Shown: piece by piece, positions 9,000 through 16,732 of the stretch
Numbering within the stretch: position 1 is the first letter of the stretch
Layout of the letters: each line of letters begins with the position of its first letter
Assembly (NCBI GenBank): GCA_017309275.1
Contig: JAFKLT010000039.1
Span: forward strand, 31,746 to 95,745
DNA length: 64,000 nucleotides
Direction of reading: 5' to 3'
Source of the DNA: Sphingomonadales bacterium
GTDB lineage: Bacteria > Pseudomonadota > Alphaproteobacteria > Sphingomonadales > Sphingomonadaceae
Made by a program: the position numbers and the translations under genes
The notes under the pieces: model-generated
Database searches by the model: none
Seen by the model: the letters and a program-made list of their open reading frames with translations, nothing else
Told to the model about the DNA's origin: nothing

Positions 9000-9428
9000 G
9001 TGGCGACCGAATTCGACTGTATATTGTCCGACGGACGTGCCGGTTTACAGGGCCTGATGGACGGTGCGGAGACCTTTCTGGCAATGGCCGGCGTGCCCGA
9101 TCGCGCCGCCGCCCAGACTCTGGTCGCGCTGGACGAGGTGGTCAGCAACATCTTCATGCACGGCGTCAGGGAGGGGGAGCCCACCGTTCGCGTCCACCTG
9201 AAGGTAGGGGAAGGACGAATTTCGGGCGCGATCGACGATGACGGCATCGCCTTCGACCCACTGAACGCGCCGGCGCCCGATACGACCCTGCCGGCCGAGG
9301 AGCGGCCGATCGGTGGCCTTGGCCTTCATATCGTCCGAAAAACGATGGATCATATCCGCTATGACCGCGATCACGGACGAAATCGGCTACGATTCCATAA
9401 GACATTTGGGGTAGAGACTCGGGATTAG
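9000..9428 (+). CDS. anti-sigma-factor-type histidine-kinase-like ATPase (RsbW-like)
   Basis: About 143 residues of the HATPase_c fold. LVALDEVVSNIFMHG is the N-box (Glu/Asn for Mg-ATP), AIDDDGIAFDPL is the G1-like box and GGLGLHIVRKTMD is the G2 box. Such proteins phosphorylate STAS antagonists and sequester a sigma factor or another output. No sigma factor gene is visible nearby, so the output is unknown. I used GTG 9000; an in-frame TTG at 8976 is the alternative. It reads toward the SET-domain gene with a 51-base gap and may be co-transcribed. Confidence 0.88.
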   Translation: MATEFDCILSDGRAGLQGLMDGAETFLAMAGVPDRAAAQTLVALDEVVSNIFMHGVREGEPTVRVHLKVGEGRISGAIDDDGIAFDPLNAPAPDTTLPAEERPIGGLGLHIVRKTMDHIRYDRDHGRNRLRFHKTFGVETRD

Positions 9429-9479
9429 GGACCGCATCGCCGTGGCGACGAACGACACGGCGGCGAAGGGGGTTGGTAA

Positions 9480-9956
9480 ATGTTCATGTCATCGCGCGCA
9501 TGCGTGGCCGACACTGCTGTCGACACGCCGCTGCTTGCGGTCTGCCGCGACGACGGCGTCGGGCTGTGCGTTCGCGCGCTTCACGATTGCGCGTCGGGTG
9601 CCGTCGTCGAATCCTTCGATGGAGAGATCGGCCCCGACCTGTCGCAGCACAGCCTGCAGGTGCGACCAGGCCTGCACATCTCGGGCACGCAGCACATCGG
9701 CTATCTGTCGCACGGCTGCGACCCCAATTGCCGCCTCGACATGGTGCGGTTCGAACTCGTGACGCTGCGCGCGGTTACGGCAGGCGAGCTTTTGACGATC
9801 GATTATGCCGCGACCGAGGATCGGCTTTTTGCCCAGTTCGCCTGCGCCTGTGGCGCCGCCGACTGCCGTCGCTGGATCACCGGCCGCGACGAGACGATGA
9901 ACGGCGAGGGCCTGAATTTCCTGGCCGTGCACGAGGGCGCGGCCGCGTCGGTGTGA
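9480..9956 (+). CDS. SET-domain protein (putative lysine methyltransferase)
   Basis: 158 residues. YLSHGCDPNC corresponds to the SET signature NHSCxPN, TAGELLTIDYAATED to the ELxxDY motif, and FACACGAADCRRWITG to the post-SET CxCx4C zinc cluster. S-adenosylmethionine-dependent methylation of a protein lysine is therefore likely; the substrate is unknown. AAGGGGG precedes the ATG. The stop TGA overlaps a GTG start option for the decarboxylase, so the two are probably translationally linked. Bacterial SET proteins are uncommon, and pairing with a signalling cassette is notable. Confidence 0.85.
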   Translation: MFMSSRACVADTAVDTPLLAVCRDDGVGLCVRALHDCASGAVVESFDGEIGPDLSQHSLQVRPGLHISGTQHIGYLSHGCDPNCRLDMVRFELVTLRAVTAGELLTIDYAATEDRLFAQFACACGAADCRRWITGRDETMNGEGLNFLAVHEGAAASV

Positions 9957-9970
9957 CGGCGGAACCGGAT

Positions 9971-11176
9971 ATGTCGGAATTCTGGTGGGAACGCGCGGAT
10001 CTTCGCTATGAATCCGGGCGGCTGGTCTTTGCTGGCTGCGATGCTGCGGCGCTCGCGGAGGAGGCCGATGGGCCGCTCTATCTCTATTCGGCGGCGCGCA
10101 TCCAGGCGAACCTCGACCGTGTCGCCGCGGCGCTGGATACGACCGGATGCGCCCATCGTATCTATTATGCGATGAAGGCCAATCGCAATCCGGCGTTGCT
10201 TGCGATGCTGGCGATGACCGGCCGGTGCGGAATCGATATCTGTTCACCGCGCGAGCTGGACCATGCGCTGGCGCAGGGGTTCGGTGCCGACCAGATCAGC
10301 TTCACGGGCACGGGGGTGTCGCGCCGCGATCTGGCGCATCTGCTCGCTCATGACGGACTGACTATCAACTGCGATTCGATCGGCATGATCCGCCGCATCG
10401 GCGAACAAACGCCGGGCCGTGCGATCGGCATTCGCGTCAATCCGGCGCGAGGCGTCGGCTATGGCGACAGCGAACGGCTGACCTATGCGGGCGCGCGAAC
10501 CACCAAATTCGGTATCTATCGCGAACAATGGGGCGAGGCGCTGGCGGTGGCGCGGCAGTATCGCCTGCGCGTGACGAGCCTGCATTTCCATGTCGGCTGC
10601 GGCTATCTGAACGACCAGCTCGAAAGCTGGGAGGCAGCGCTGGCGGCGGGCCTTTCCTTTCTCGACGACCTGCCGGACGTTCGCGTGGTGAACATCGGCG
10701 GAGGGTTGGGCCTGCCGCACCGCGCAACCGATCGACCGCTCGATCTCGCGCTATGGGCCGGGCTGTTGCGGCGACATTTCGCGGGCCGCACGCTCGAAAT
10801 CGCGGTCGAGCCGGGCGACTATATCGTGAAGGATGCCGGCATGCTGATCCTCGGCGTCACCAACGTCGAAACGAAGCGCGACACGCTGTTCGTCAGCGTC
10901 GACGGCGGGTTCAACCTGCATCCGGAGCCGGTCTTCTATGACCTGCCGTGCGAACCCGTGGCCTGCGCCCCGCGTGGCGCTGACCGGGCAACATGGCGCG
11001 ATTGCACGATCGCGGGCAACATCAACGAAGCGCTCGACCTGTGGGCGGAGGATGTCACGATGCCGCCGTTGGAGGAGGGTGATTTCATCGCCTTCCTCAA
11101 CGCCGGCGGCTATGGCGCGGCGATGAGTTCGGACCATTGCATGCGCGGCGCGTTCCAGGAAATCCTGCTCGACTGA
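9971..11176 (+). CDS. fold-type III PLP-dependent decarboxylase, divergent DAP/ornithine decarboxylase-like
   Basis: About 401 residues. YYAMKANRNPALLAML holds the PLP-binding Lys, ICSPRELDHALAQG the usual following segment, LHFHVGCG the HxHxG motif, NIGGGLGLP the phosphate loop and EPGDYIV the EPGR-like segment (Arg replaced by Asp). The C-terminal substrate region departs from LysA: the usual CES motif reads AGNINEALD and the terminal YN reads DHC. The substrate is therefore probably not meso-diaminopimelate; a related amino acid or a conjugate is possible. ATG 9971 has GGCGGAA upstream; GTG 9953 overlapping the SET stop is the alternative. Confidence 0.8.
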   Translation: MSEFWWERADLRYESGRLVFAGCDAAALAEEADGPLYLYSAARIQANLDRVAAALDTTGCAHRIYYAMKANRNPALLAMLAMTGRCGIDICSPRELDHALAQGFGADQISFTGTGVSRRDLAHLLAHDGLTINCDSIGMIRRIGEQTPGRAIGIRVNPARGVGYGDSERLTYAGARTTKFGIYREQWGEALAVARQYRLRVTSLHFHVGCGYLNDQLESWEAALAAGLSFLDDLPDVRVVNIGGGLGLPHRATDRPLDLALWAGLLRRHFAGRTLEIAVEPGDYIVKDAGMLILGVTNVETKRDTLFVSVDGGFNLHPEPVFYDLPCEPVACAPRGADRATWRDCTIAGNINEALDLWAEDVTMPPLEEGDFIAFLNAGGYGAAMSSDHCMRGAFQEILLD

Positions 11177-11183
11177 AGGAGCG

Positions 11184-11199
11184 GCCGACCGAGGTCGGC
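11184..11199. terminator. candidate hairpin between convergent genes
   Basis: GCCGACC and GGTCGGC form a short GC-rich hairpin just after the decarboxylase stop, facing the stop of the convergent TPR gene. There is no long T-run, so its role as a terminator is tentative. Confidence 0.4.
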
Positions 11200-11209
11200 G
11201 CGCACCGTT

Positions 11210-12148
11210 TCAATAGGCTTTCCGGTTCGGCTGGGCGAGTTCGGCCTCCGACGGCCAATGGCCCTGCGGATTTTCCCGTACGATCTCGGTCAGCAACGCC
11301 TTCGCGCCTTTCTCGTCGCCGGCAAAGCGGCGTTCCATCGCGATGGCGAATTTGATCGTGCTGTCGCGCGTATCCTTAAGACTGGCGGGGTCAAGGCGAC
11401 CCTGCATGATCTGGACCGCCTGATAGTAAGTAAAATTCTCGATCAGCTTCAGTCCCGGCTCGATCGCGTCGATCGCGGCGCGTGCCTTGGCGTGCTCGCC
11501 CATCTTGCGATAGGCGATATAGGTCCAATAGGCGGTCGGCACGCGCATGTCGTCGCGCGCGAAGTCGGCGGCTAGGTCCAGCGACTTTGCCATGCCGGCA
11601 ATCACCGTCGGATAGTCCCCGGTCGCGAAACTCGTCTGCGCGTGATAATAGACGATGTTCCCGCGATAGGTGCTGATCGTCAGCCCGATCGGATTGGGCA
11701 TGCCGTCGGGTTCGAAGCTGTCGGGGCGGTCGCCCATCAACTCCAGCGCCTTTTCATAATCGGCGATCGCTTCGGCGAAACGCCGCGCGCGCGTCAGGTC
11801 GCGGGCGCGAAAGCGATAGAGTTTGTAGCTGTCGGGGAACTGTTTGATCCCGGCGCTGAAGGCGTCGACGGCGTCGCAGATACGCCCCGCATAATCGAGC
11901 CGGCGGCCATACCAGATATGCGAATCCTCGCGGTCGGGGGCAATACGCAGCGCCGCCGCGGCAATCTCGATATCCTCGTCCAGCGTCTTCTGCGTCGCGG
12001 GCAGAAAGCTGGGGATCGTCAGCGGCGTGCCGATCATGCTGGTGGCGCATTTCCCCGCGTCGGCTCCGGGGAGTGCCGACGCGGGGGCTGCCATAAGCAG
12101 CAAGGGAAGGGCGAGGGCGGGAAGGCGGATGGCGACGCGCGGGCTCAT
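11210..12148 (-). CDS. exported TPR-repeat protein
   Basis: About 312 residues. A clear signal peptide (MSPRVAIRLPALALPLLLMAAPASA) is followed by tetratricopeptide-type helices (SHIWYGRRLDYAGRICDAVDAFSAGIKQFPDSYKLYRFRARDLTRARRFAEAIADYEKAL). The start overlaps the dipeptidase stop as ATGA, so it is the second gene of that operon. It shares wording and order with the TPR protein at 19652-20638 (WYGR, A..AF..G.K.FP.S.KL.R.RA), so the two are paralogues. Function unknown; a periplasmic accessory role in the peptide island is inferred. Confidence 0.85.
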   Translation of the reverse strand: MSPRVAIRLPALALPLLLMAAPASALPGADAGKCATSMIGTPLTIPSFLPATQKTLDEDIEIAAAALRIAPDREDSHIWYGRRLDYAGRICDAVDAFSAGIKQFPDSYKLYRFRARDLTRARRFAEAIADYEKALELMGDRPDSFEPDGMPNPIGLTISTYRGNIVYYHAQTSFATGDYPTVIAGMAKSLDLAADFARDDMRVPTAYWTYIAYRKMGEHAKARAAIDAIEPGLKLIENFTYYQAVQIMQGRLDPASLKDTRDSTIKFAIAMERRFAGDEKGAKALLTEIVRENPQGHWPSEAELAQPNRKAY

Positions 12149-13209
12149 CCGATCACCTCCTGATAGATGCGGTGGAGGTTTGCTCCCATGATCTTTTCGA
12201 CGACGCCTTCCGGATAGCCGAGCTTGCGCACGCCGTCCCACACGACCTCCATACGCCGCGGGCCGTTCAGCTCGTTGATGAACAGCGGCCAGTCGGCCTC
12301 GTTGAAATTGGCGCCCTCTTCGCGCTTCAGCTCGGCGACATAGGCGTCGGTCATCTCGACGACGCGGTGGTCGCGGTCGCTGCCGATCGCGACATGGTCG
12401 GTGCCCATTACCTTGACCGCATGGTCGATGTGCCGGAAATATTCGGGCAGCGCATCGGCGCGCTTCGTCGTCAGGAAGGGGCGCATCTGACAGATGCCCG
12501 CGACGCCGCCCCGGTCGGCCAGCAGGCGCAGGTTTGCGTCGGTGGTGTTGCGGATGTTGCTGTGCACCGCCATGCACGCCGTGTGCGAGACGATGACGGG
12601 GCTTTTCGACGCCGCGATCGTGTCGCCCATCGTCTGCATATTGGCGTGCGACAGATCGATCAGCATCCGGCGCTCGTTCATCCGTGCCACCATGTCGCGG
12701 CCGAAGTGTGTCAGGCCGTTCGCGCCCAGCTCCTTGCAGCCCGCACCCGCCCAATTCTGCTCGTTGTAGGTGATCTGCGCCGACCGCACGCCCAGCTTGT
12801 GGAACAGGTCGATATTGTCGAGGTCGCGCCCGAACTGGGTGCTGTTCTGAAACAGATAGAAGAGCGCGATCTGGCCGTTCTTGCGCGCCAGATCGATGTC
12901 GGCGACGCTGGTCGCTTTCCGGAACAACTCGGGATGCGCGGTGATATGCGCGTCGTGGTCCAGTACCGCCTGAATGGCCTCTTCATAGGCCTGACCCTCA
13001 TAGACCTTGGGATCGCAGAGTGTCACCGCGATGGCATCCAGCCCGCTCGCGCGCATCTCCCCGATCAGGGCGGCATCATATTCGAAACGGACCTCGCCCA
13101 TCGCGTCGAAGGTGAGGGGACGCGCCTTCGGCGTACGCGCCGCTGCGGGTGCAAAGGCCATGGCGGCCGACAAAGCCGCCCCCGACAGCATGAAATTCCG
13201 TCTGTCCAT
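12145..13209 (-). CDS. exported membrane dipeptidase-like protein (peptidase family M19)
   Basis: 354 residues. A Tat-like leader (MDRRNFMLSGAALSAAMAF) indicates export. M19 landmarks are LTYN-like ITYNEQNWAGAGC, LIDLSHANMQTM (metal His), VIVSHTACMAVHSNIRN (second His) and HVAIGSDRDH. The canonical N-terminal DGHND metal motif reads FDAMGEVRFEYD, and the bridging Glu segment reads LFYLFQNST, so the binuclear site differs from renal dipeptidase. Expected activity is hydrolysis of dipeptides in the periplasm, unless the altered site changes this. First gene of a two-gene operon with the TPR gene. Confidence 0.82.
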   Translation of the reverse strand: MDRRNFMLSGAALSAAMAFAPAAARTPKARPLTFDAMGEVRFEYDAALIGEMRASGLDAIAVTLCDPKVYEGQAYEEAIQAVLDHDAHITAHPELFRKATSVADIDLARKNGQIALFYLFQNSTQFGRDLDNIDLFHKLGVRSAQITYNEQNWAGAGCKELGANGLTHFGRDMVARMNERRMLIDLSHANMQTMGDTIAASKSPVIVSHTACMAVHSNIRNTTDANLRLLADRGGVAGICQMRPFLTTKRADALPEYFRHIDHAVKVMGTDHVAIGSDRDHRVVEMTDAYVAELKREEGANFNEADWPLFINELNGPRRMEVVWDGVRKLGYPEGVVEKIMGANLHRIYQEVIG

Positions 13210-13245
13210 CGCTAATCCTCTCCGATTTCTTTATCGGAAAAGAAA

Positions 13246-13262
13246 TAGCCTATAGGAAAATT
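13246..13262 (-). promoter_or_regulatory. candidate XRE-cupin operator before the dipeptidase operon
   Basis: On the minus strand this reads AATTTTCCTATAGGCTA, nearly identical to sequences at 14024-14040 and 14074-14090. A second partial copy, TTTTCCGATAA, lies at 13231-13241. Both are within 55 bases of the dipeptidase start. Confidence 0.55.
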
Positions 13263-13295
13263 AATGCAAGCAGTCTTCGCAGCCGTTCGATGGGG

Positions 13296-13928
13296 TCAGG
13301 CGGTGTTGACCCACAGCACGACGGCATCCTTCTCGCTCGTCGAATAGCAGGCGTGCTGCATGCTGCTGTTGATATAGATGCTGTCGCCGACCCCCAGGAT
13401 CGCGGGTTCGTAATGCTCGGTCTGAAAGCAGATTTCGCCTTCGAGCACATAGAGGAATTCCTCGCCGCTGTGCTGCGACCAGCTCTTGAAATCCTCCAGC
13501 GTGCGCGCCTTGATCGTGGTCACGAACGGCAGGATCTTCTTGTTTTTGAGCTCCGCGGCGATCAGCCGGTGGCGATAGACTTCGGTTTCCATCAACCGCC
13601 CCGCACCCGCCATCGTCACGCTTCGCCGTCCAGCGGCATCCTGCGCCGAATTGCTGGCGAAAAGCTCGGTGATGTCGATATCGAAACCAACGGCCAGCTT
13701 TTGGACGACGTCGAAGGTCGGCGACATCTGATCGTTTTCTATCTTCGAGAGCGTAGAGGCGGCCAATCCCGTCAGCTTGCCCGCATCCTCCAGCGTCATC
13801 CCGCGTTCGCGGCGCAAATGGCGCAGGCGCTCGCCCAGATGAAAGCCTTCGGACCTGGGGCGTTTGGTGGTGCGCACGGCGCCCAGAATTTCAGGCTCGT
13901 CTCCATTCCTGGGCGGCATATGTCTCAT
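13296..13928 (-). CDS. XRE-family regulator with cupin domain
   Basis: 210 residues. Helix-turn-helix near 30-85 (LGERLRHLRRERGMTLEDAGKLTGLAASTLSKIENDQMSPTFDVVQKLAVGFDIDITELF) and a C-terminal cupin near 140-205 (SGEEFLYVLEGEICFQTEHYEPAILGVGDSIYINSSMQHACYS). Regulators of this plan, such as PuuR, commonly control amino acid or polyamine catabolism and sense a small ligand in the cupin. It lies between the dipeptidase operon and the TonB receptor, and a shared motif appears before all three units and before the divergent amidohydrolase. It is a likely local, self-regulating repressor (inference). Confidence 0.88.
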   Translation of the reverse strand: MRHMPPRNGDEPEILGAVRTTKRPRSEGFHLGERLRHLRRERGMTLEDAGKLTGLAASTLSKIENDQMSPTFDVVQKLAVGFDIDITELFASNSAQDAAGRRSVTMAGAGRLMETEVYRHRLIAAELKNKKILPFVTTIKARTLEDFKSWSQHSGEEFLYVLEGEICFQTEHYEPAILGVGDSIYINSSMQHACYSTSEKDAVVLWVNTA

Positions 13929-14023
13929 TCCTTGTCTAGTTCGAGATCTTGGTTACCGCGGATCGGGAGGGCGGCTCGGGGGGAAAGAAGTCCGGCCAAT
14001 CAGCGGCACCACATATAAAACAC

Positions 14024-14040
14024 AAATTTCCGATAGGCTA
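14024..14040 (+). promoter_or_regulatory. candidate XRE-cupin operator, upstream of the regulator (copy 1)
   Basis: Reads AAATTTCCGATAGGCTA, matching the minus-strand site at 13246-13262 in 14 of 17 positions. It is about 95 bases before the regulator start and suggests autoregulation. Confidence 0.5.
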
Positions 14041-14073
14041 CGAAATTGGCATTTACGCTATGCCGTCTTCGCA

Positions 14074-14090
14074 TTGCCTACCGGAAATCA
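14074..14090 (-). promoter_or_regulatory. candidate XRE-cupin operator, upstream of the regulator (copy 2)
   Basis: On the minus strand it reads TGATTTCCGGTAGGCAA. With the copy at 14024-14040 it forms a head-to-head pair about 50 bases apart. Confidence 0.45.
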
Positions 14091-14112
14091 TGCTCATCCC
14101 GAACGGGCGAGA

Positions 14113-16554
14113 TCAGAACCTGAATTTCGCATTCAGATAGTAGAAGCCACCCGCGACCCCAAACACGCTGTGGTTGTCATAGATCAGGCCTGCGCGTGCG
14201 CGTGCCGGACCGCGACCCGGGGGGAAGATGTTGAACAGGTTGCGTGCGCCGATGCTCAGATCGACGTCCTGAATGCCCGAATAGGTCACCTCGGCGTCGA
14301 ACAGCGTCACGGCCTTGCGCGGCAGGAAGCTGGCCCCGTCCAGACGGCGCCACGCACCGTAATGGATCGCGCGACCCATGAAGGCGAAGTCGCCGACCTT
14401 GGTCGTTGCCGAGAAGTTTCCGCGCCAACGCGGCGTGCCACGTTCGAATTCGGTGACGATTGCCGGGCTGAAGCCGACCGGCGGCGCACCGCGCAGATGC
14501 TGTTCGTTATAGTTCACGGCCAAGCTGAAATCGGTCGAGGCATTGTCCGACCAGCTGTGACGATAGGTGCTGACCAGGTCGAAACCGCGCACGCGCGTGT
14601 TCATCTCGTTCTGGAAATAACGCACCTGTTCGATGTCCGCGCCGTTCGGGAAGCCGATGGCGGCCAACGCCGCGCGTTCGGCCGCCGTGGTGTTGCGCGA
14701 CGGCGTCAACAGCAGGCGATCGTCGACGTCGATCTGATAGAAATCGAGCGTGGCGAGAAAGCCGTCGAGGCCGGTGAAGACCATGCCGGCGGACATGTTG
14801 AACGATGTTTCCGGCTTCAGCGCCTGCGAACCGAACACGCGGGCCGCAGGCGAACCCGGAACCAGAACGGCGTCGAGAATGAAGCCGCCCACGCCGTCGA
14901 GCTGCGAGGTGAGGCTGGTTCCGAACACCTGGCCGGCGGCCGGGGCACGGAAACCGGTGCTGACCGAACCGCGAAGCGCGAAGGCGTCGCTCAGCTCGAA
15001 CCGGGTTGCGGCCTTGTAGCTGAAGTTGTCGCCGAACTGATCATAGTCCTCATAGCGGGCAGCGACCGACAGGTTCCACCACGGAGTGATGTCGGCATCG
15101 ATTTCGCCGAACACCGCATAGCTCTTTGAATCGAAGCTGCCCGCGAACTCGGGCGAGAAGCCTTGGAAGCCGTTCGACCCGGCGGGCAGATCCTGCAGCG
15201 GACCCGTGAGGTAGCTGGCGAGGTCGCCCTGGCCGATGACATAGGTTTCCTTGCGATAGCTGGCACCGGCGAAGGCGAGGATGTTGTCGGTCAGATCATA
15301 GGAGATTTCGCCATCGAACTGCAGTTCGCGCTGGGTCAGCGAGCCCGGCTTGAACGAGGTCGGCGAATTCACGCCCATCGAAGCGTTGATCGTGCCGGTG
15401 ATCGTATAATCGACGGTGTTGGTGCCATAGCGCGCCGACAGGTCCCACTTCAACCGGCCGACTTCGTCGCGCAGACCGACGAGCGCGCTGAAATCCTCGA
15501 GATCGCCGGAGAATTCCGGGGTGAAGCCGCCCGGATAGATCGCCGCAAGGTTGAACAGCTGCGGATGCGCCGGGCTGAGGTCGAAGGCCGAATTGGCATA
15601 GGTGCTGTGGCCGTTCAGGCCGCCGGCGGCGAAAGGCTGGCGTAGGCCGAAGGTGACCGAGCTTTTGCCCGTCATATAGTTGCCGAAGCTATAGGCTTCG
15701 AGTTCATCGCCCAGTTCGACGCCGGCGTTCCAGACAGCCTTGAAGGCCATGTAACGCGGGTCGAGGTTGCCCTCGGGATGTTCCGGCACGCCGGGAACGC
15801 CTGCCGCCCGCAGGGCCGCGGCGCCGGAGTGGCTGGCCTTCTTGGCATAAGCCTTCGCCTGGTCGGTGTATTGGGCCGCCAGGTTGAAATAGGCGTTGTC
15901 GCCGACGGGGACGGCGATGTGGCCCTGAATGTCATAGGTGCGGCCGCCCGACTGATAATATTGGCCGACCTGGCCGATGATCGAACCGCCGCTCCTGGCC
16001 TTTTTCAGCTCCATGTTGATCACGCCGGCGATCGCGTCGGAGCCATATTGTGCCGACGCACCGTCGCGCAGCACTTCGACGCTGGACAGGGCGATCGGCG
16101 GAATTACGTTGAAATCCTGGCCCTGCGAGCCCGACGTCGACGCGTGGCCGGTGCCGATCTGGACGATCGAGGCACGGTGGCGGCGCTTGCCGTTCATCAG
16201 CAGAAGGACATGGTCGGCCGGCGAACCGCGCAGCGTAACCGGGCGCACGAACGAGGAGCCGTCATTGCCCTGCAGGCGCTGGGCGTTGAAGGCTGGCACC
16301 AGCGTGCGCAGCGCGTCGTTTACGTCCGAATAGCCGGTCGTGTTGATCTGTTCCGGCGAAATGACGTCGATGGCCACCGAGCTGTCGGTGATCGAGCGGT
16401 CCTTGCGACGCGAGCCGATGACGACGATATCGCTGCCGGCTTCGCTGGTTTCGGCGCCATCTTCTTCGAGCGGCGCCGTCTGCGCCTGCGCCATTGGCGT
16501 GATTGCAAACCCGAGAGCTGACGACAGCAACAGGCGTGACACGAACTTCGACAT
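14113..16554 (-). CDS. TonB-dependent outer-membrane receptor
   Basis: About 813 residues from ATG 16554, which has a strong AAGGAGGGAAG ribosome site; an in-frame codon at 16593 has no such site. Signal peptide MSKFVSRLLLSSALGFAITPMAQA, plug domain with DIVVIGSRRKDRSITDSSVAIDVISPEQI and SSVEVLRDGASAQYGSDAIAGVINMELKK, then a long barrel ending in ...NAKFRF with terminal Phe. There is no N-terminal signalling extension. From its neighbours (dipeptidase, amidohydrolase, permease) the cargo may be peptides; this is inference. Divergent from the amidohydrolase gene. Confidence 0.93.
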   Translation of the reverse strand: MSKFVSRLLLSSALGFAITPMAQAQTAPLEEDGAETSEAGSDIVVIGSRRKDRSITDSSVAIDVISPEQINTTGYSDVNDALRTLVPAFNAQRLQGNDGSSFVRPVTLRGSPADHVLLLMNGKRRHRASIVQIGTGHASTSGSQGQDFNVIPPIALSSVEVLRDGASAQYGSDAIAGVINMELKKARSGGSIIGQVGQYYQSGGRTYDIQGHIAVPVGDNAYFNLAAQYTDQAKAYAKKASHSGAAALRAAGVPGVPEHPEGNLDPRYMAFKAVWNAGVELGDELEAYSFGNYMTGKSSVTFGLRQPFAAGGLNGHSTYANSAFDLSPAHPQLFNLAAIYPGGFTPEFSGDLEDFSALVGLRDEVGRLKWDLSARYGTNTVDYTITGTINASMGVNSPTSFKPGSLTQRELQFDGEISYDLTDNILAFAGASYRKETYVIGQGDLASYLTGPLQDLPAGSNGFQGFSPEFAGSFDSKSYAVFGEIDADITPWWNLSVAARYEDYDQFGDNFSYKAATRFELSDAFALRGSVSTGFRAPAAGQVFGTSLTSQLDGVGGFILDAVLVPGSPAARVFGSQALKPETSFNMSAGMVFTGLDGFLATLDFYQIDVDDRLLLTPSRNTTAAERAALAAIGFPNGADIEQVRYFQNEMNTRVRGFDLVSTYRHSWSDNASTDFSLAVNYNEQHLRGAPPVGFSPAIVTEFERGTPRWRGNFSATTKVGDFAFMGRAIHYGAWRRLDGASFLPRKAVTLFDAEVTYSGIQDVDLSIGARNLFNIFPPGRGPARARAGLIYDNHSVFGVAGGFYYLNAKFRF

Positions 16555-16597
16555 TCTTCCCTCCTTTTGGACCCGATTCCCCTGACCGGTCATTTAC

Positions 16598-16674
16598 TGA
16601 TTTCCGGCCTTAGCAGTAATTTCTAGAATTTTCCTATCATAAAAATTATTGCTCAACTAGCAAAAACTTCCTAT
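16598..16674. promoter_or_regulatory. candidate operator cluster between receptor and amidohydrolase genes
   Basis: Three partial copies of the motif found near the XRE-cupin gene: TGATTTCCGG at 16598-16607, AATTTTCCTAT at 16627-16637 and ACTTCCTATGC near 16666-16676. The AT-rich stretch 16615-16680 should hold both divergent promoters. Confidence 0.4.
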
Positions 16675-16732
16675 GCAAATGGGGAGGGCTGCCGAGGGTG
16701 GCCGGAAGGCGTAAGCCGACGGGAGGATTCGC

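Noticed and set aside
8976-9000. EcfG-type stress promoter (GGAAC ... CGTT) before the RsbW-like gene
   Set aside because: GGAAC is present at about 8988, but no CGTT follows at 16-17 bases.
9971-11176. Housekeeping lysA
   Set aside because: The CES and YN substrate motifs of LysA are absent and the context is signalling rather than lysine synthesis.
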